Below, piece after piece: positions 30,824 through 32,340 of a DNA stretch of 32,340 nt. The stretch comes from an uncultured Phascolarctobacterium sp. (GTDB lineage Bacteria; Bacillota; Negativicutes; Acidaminococcales; Acidaminococcaceae): the NCBI GenBank assembly GCA_900544885.1, contig UQWU01000020.1, positions 1 to 32,340 on the forward strand, in the 5' to 3' direction. The notes beneath the pieces were generated by a model. It was not told where the DNA came from, did not search any database, and worked only from the letters and a program-made list of their open reading frames with translations. The position numbers and the translations under genes were made by a program. The stretch's first letter is position 1. The number at the start of each line of letters is the position of its first letter.

Positions 30824-31708
30824 ATGAAAAAAGAAATGCTTTCGTTAAACAGTATGATTGCTGAGGCTGTGGCTAAAAAGCAGTCACTGGACGATTTTTT
30901 ATTAGAATATAATACCCGTGAACTGGAATGCTCTGCCGAAGAATTATTACAGCAGATGCAGGAGATGTTGCAGGTGATGGAGAAATCTGTTGAACATGGG
31001 TTAAGTGGTGTACGCTCTCATAGCGGTTTAACAGGCGGTGACGCAAAAAAACTGGCCGAGGCATCATCTAACAAAGGGTTCATCAGTTTGCTAGGTGAGA
31101 AGGCAACTGACGCTGTAATTTATGCTACTGCAGTAGGCGAATGCAATGCGGCTATGGGTAGAATTGTTGCTGCACCGACAGCAGGTGCCAGTGGTGTACT
31201 TCCCGGTGTATTCTTTTCTTTGAAAAAGCATTGTAATTTAGATAATGCTACTTTGGCGCGTGGCTTGGTAGTTGCCGGCAGCATTGGTATGGTTATTGCT
31301 GAACGTGCTTCTTTGGCAGGTGCCATGGGCGGTTGCCAGGCAGAATGCGGCAGTGCAGGTGCCATGGCTGCAGGAGCTGCTGTAACGATGCTAGGAGGTA
31401 CTCCTGAGCAGGCTGGTACTGCAGTAGCCATTGTCTTTAAAAACATCTTAGGACTTGTTTGTGACCCTGTAGCAGGCCTTGTGGAAGTACCTTGTATTAA
31501 ACGTAACGGTGCTTGTGCGTTACAAGCCCTTTTGGCAGCAGAGCTTGCTCTCTCCGGCATTAGTAGCTTTATTTCTGCTGATGAAGCTATTGACGCAATG
31601 AAAAATGTCGGTGATATGCTTCCCTGTGCTTTGAAAGAGACTGCAGCAGGTGGAATGGCAGCTACTCCTAGTGCGGTAGCCTGGACTAAAAATTATTTGA
31701 AAAAATAA
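30824..31708 (+). CDS. sdaAA: L-serine ammonia-lyase, iron-sulphur-dependent, alpha subunit, 294 aa
   Basis: Catalytic subunit holding the labile [4Fe-4S] cluster that polarises the serine hydroxyl. Visible features: HSGLTGGDAKKL (about 66-77), APTAGASGVLPG (about 117-128), GGCQAECGSAGAMAAGA (Cys171, Cys175), VCDPVAGLVEVPC (Cys213, Cys224) and the terminal A-A-T-P block. Cys171 or Cys175 together with Cys213 and Cys224 are the expected cluster ligands. The length of ~290 is standard for a separate alpha subunit. AAGGAGG precedes the ATG, 11 bp after the beta subunit. Confidence 0.96.
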   Translation: MKKEMLSLNSMIAEAVAKKQSLDDFLLEYNTRELECSAEELLQQMQEMLQVMEKSVEHGLSGVRSHSGLTGGDAKKLAEASSNKGFISLLGEKATDAVIYATAVGECNAAMGRIVAAPTAGASGVLPGVFFSLKKHCNLDNATLARGLVVAGSIGMVIAERASLAGAMGGCQAECGSAGAMAAGAAVTMLGGTPEQAGTAVAIVFKNILGLVCDPVAGLVEVPCIKRNGACALQALLAAELALSGISSFISADEAIDAMKNVGDMLPCALKETAAGGMAATPSAVAWTKNYLKK

Positions 31709-31740
31709 TATAAATAATTTATTCTAAGGAGGCTTTTATT

Positions 31741-32115
31741 ATGCAAGTTGTTCACACTGATAATGCTCCGAAAGCATTAGGACCTTATTCTCAAGCGATT
31801 GTAGCAGGTGCTATGTTATTCTGCTCCGGTCAAATCGGTATTAATCCTGAAACTGGTGAACTTGTTAACAGCAGTATTGAAGCTGAAGTAGAACAAGTAA
31901 TGGCAAACATCGAAAATATTCTGCACGAAGCTAGATTTGGCCGTATGCATGTAGTAAAAAGCACTATTTACACTACCGATTTAGCTTATTTCGATATCAT
32001 TAACGAAATTTACGGCAAAAACTTTATCTATGATAAACCGGCACGTTCCTGCGTACAGGTTGCTGCACTGCCGAAAGGTGCTCGTGTAGAAATCGAAGTA
32101 ATCGCCTATAAATAA
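31741..32115 (+). CDS. ridA: RidA family 2-iminobutanoate/2-iminopropanoate deaminase, 124 aa
   Basis: Trimeric cytosolic enzyme that hydrolyses reactive enamines/imines (2-aminoacrylate and relatives) to keto acids. Signature features: the N-terminal APKALGPYSQAIVAG (about 9-23), SGQIGINPETGEL (about 29-41) and the C-terminal ARSCVQVAALPKGARVEIEVIAY with the catalytic Arg (about 101) and final Glu. AAGGAGG precedes the ATG. As the last gene of the serine operon it should clear aminoacrylate released by serine dehydratase. Confidence 0.96.
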   Translation: MQVVHTDNAPKALGPYSQAIVAGAMLFCSGQIGINPETGELVNSSIEAEVEQVMANIENILHEARFGRMHVVKSTIYTTDLAYFDIINEIYGKNFIYDKPARSCVQVAALPKGARVEIEVIAYK

Positions 32116-32142
32116 GCTATTTTACTGGCTTTTTTCGGCAGG

Positions 32143-32180
32143 AAAAAAAATTTTTAAAAATTTTTTAAAAAATTGCAAAA
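32143..32180 (+). promoter_or_regulatory. A-tract/T-tract UP-element-like region
   Basis: About 38 bp of alternating A- and T-runs lie just upstream of the tRNA -35 box. Such phased tracts bind the RNA polymerase alpha C-terminal domain and strengthen stable-RNA promoters. The region could also help end the ridA transcript, although no proper hairpin is seen. Confidence 0.5.
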
Positions 32181-32185
32181 AAGTG

Positions 32186-32214
32186 TTGACGAATAGTTGC
32201 CAGTATAGTATAAT
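32186..32214 (+). promoter_or_regulatory. Strong promoter for tRNA-His
   Basis: TTGACG (32186-32191), a 17-base spacer and TATAAT (32209-32214): 11 of 12 consensus bases. The start site would be near 32221, about 35 bases before the mature 5' end. Confidence 0.88.
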
Positions 32215-32255
32215 ACAATTCGTCGCCAAGCTATTGAAGTTTGGAAACAAAATTT

Positions 32256-32329
32256 GGTGGCTGTGGTGAAGTGGTTAACACGGCGGATTGTGGCTCCGTT
32301 ACGCGTGGGTTCGACTCCCACCAGTCACC
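32256..32329 (+). tRNA. tRNA-His (anticodon GTG)
   Basis: The cloverleaf folds well: acceptor GTGGCTG (32257-32263) with CAGTCAC (32322-32328, one G-T pair); D stem GTG/CAC; anticodon stem GCGGA/TCCGT with loop TTGTGGC carrying GTG at 32290-32292; T stem GTGGG/CCCAC with loop TTCGACT. The extra G-1 (32256) pairs with C73 (32329), the identity element of tRNA-His. The bases after C73 are CAAA, so the 3' CCA is not encoded and must be added by the CCA enzyme. Confidence 0.97.
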
Positions 32330-32340
32330 CAAAAAGTGCT

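Overview
The window looks like a chromosomal segment of a low-to-moderate G+C anaerobic Firmicute. I infer the class Negativicutes, possibly near Phascolarctobacterium or Acidaminococcaceae. The reasons are the [FeFe] hydrogenase, the R-2-hydroxyacyl-CoA dehydratase-type activase, the Fe-S L-serine dehydratase, the ispE-gntR-purR-glmU-prs-pth cluster and the absence of sporulation genes. The genus is a guess from gene content, not a database match.

Layout. (1) 1-800: the tail of a probable IS30-like insertion sequence, then a pyroglutamyl-peptidase I gene closed by a bidirectional terminator. (2) 808-1425: a small exported protein of unknown function on the minus strand. (3) 1768-5551: a plus-strand operon of an NhaC-type antiporter and two tandem, divergent isoaspartyl dipeptidases. 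(4) 12791-5624, minus strand: a housekeeping cluster ispE, gntR (FCD type), a nucleotidyltransferase, purR, glmU, prs, a polysaccharide deacetylase and pth. (5) 13014-13970: a YitT membrane protein. (6) 17063-14031, minus strand: a helical protein of unknown function followed by a group-B-like [FeFe] hydrogenase. (7) 21439-17244, minus strand: a two-gene CoA-dehydratase-activase system. (8) 23242-21635: a Na/phosphate symporter with a PhoU-like domain. (9) 23780-23535: a thioredoxin-like protein with no cysteines. (10) 26303-23958: a polar amino-acid ABC importer (binding lipoprotein, permease, ATPase). (11) 27967-26489: a TSCPD-like protein, a CorA transporter and a 76-residue orphan. (12) 28250-32115, plus strand: a serine-catabolism operon (Na+/solute symporter, HutP-family protein, sdaAB, sdaAA, ridA). 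(13) 32256-32329: tRNA-His behind a strong promoter.

How it fits together. Much of the accessory content concerns peptide and amino-acid use. Pyroglutamyl peptidase and two isoaspartyl dipeptidases release blocked amino acids. The ABC system imports polar amino acids, and the serine operon imports serine, deaminates it to pyruvate and removes reactive enamine through RidA. Hydrogenase and activase fit a fermentative anaerobe.

The observations most worth following are these: a HutP-family protein encoded in a serine operon whose own leader carries two copies of a UAG-N5-UAG module; a possible shared TGTATACA operator in front of the gntR operon and the antiporter/dipeptidase operon; a glutamate in place of the carbamylated lysine in the first isoaspartyl dipeptidase; a cysteine-free thioredoxin-fold protein; and a promoter for the peptidase gene that appears to borrow its -35 box from an IS end. 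I found no CRISPR array, prophage or rRNA. Most of the window is ordinary core genome.
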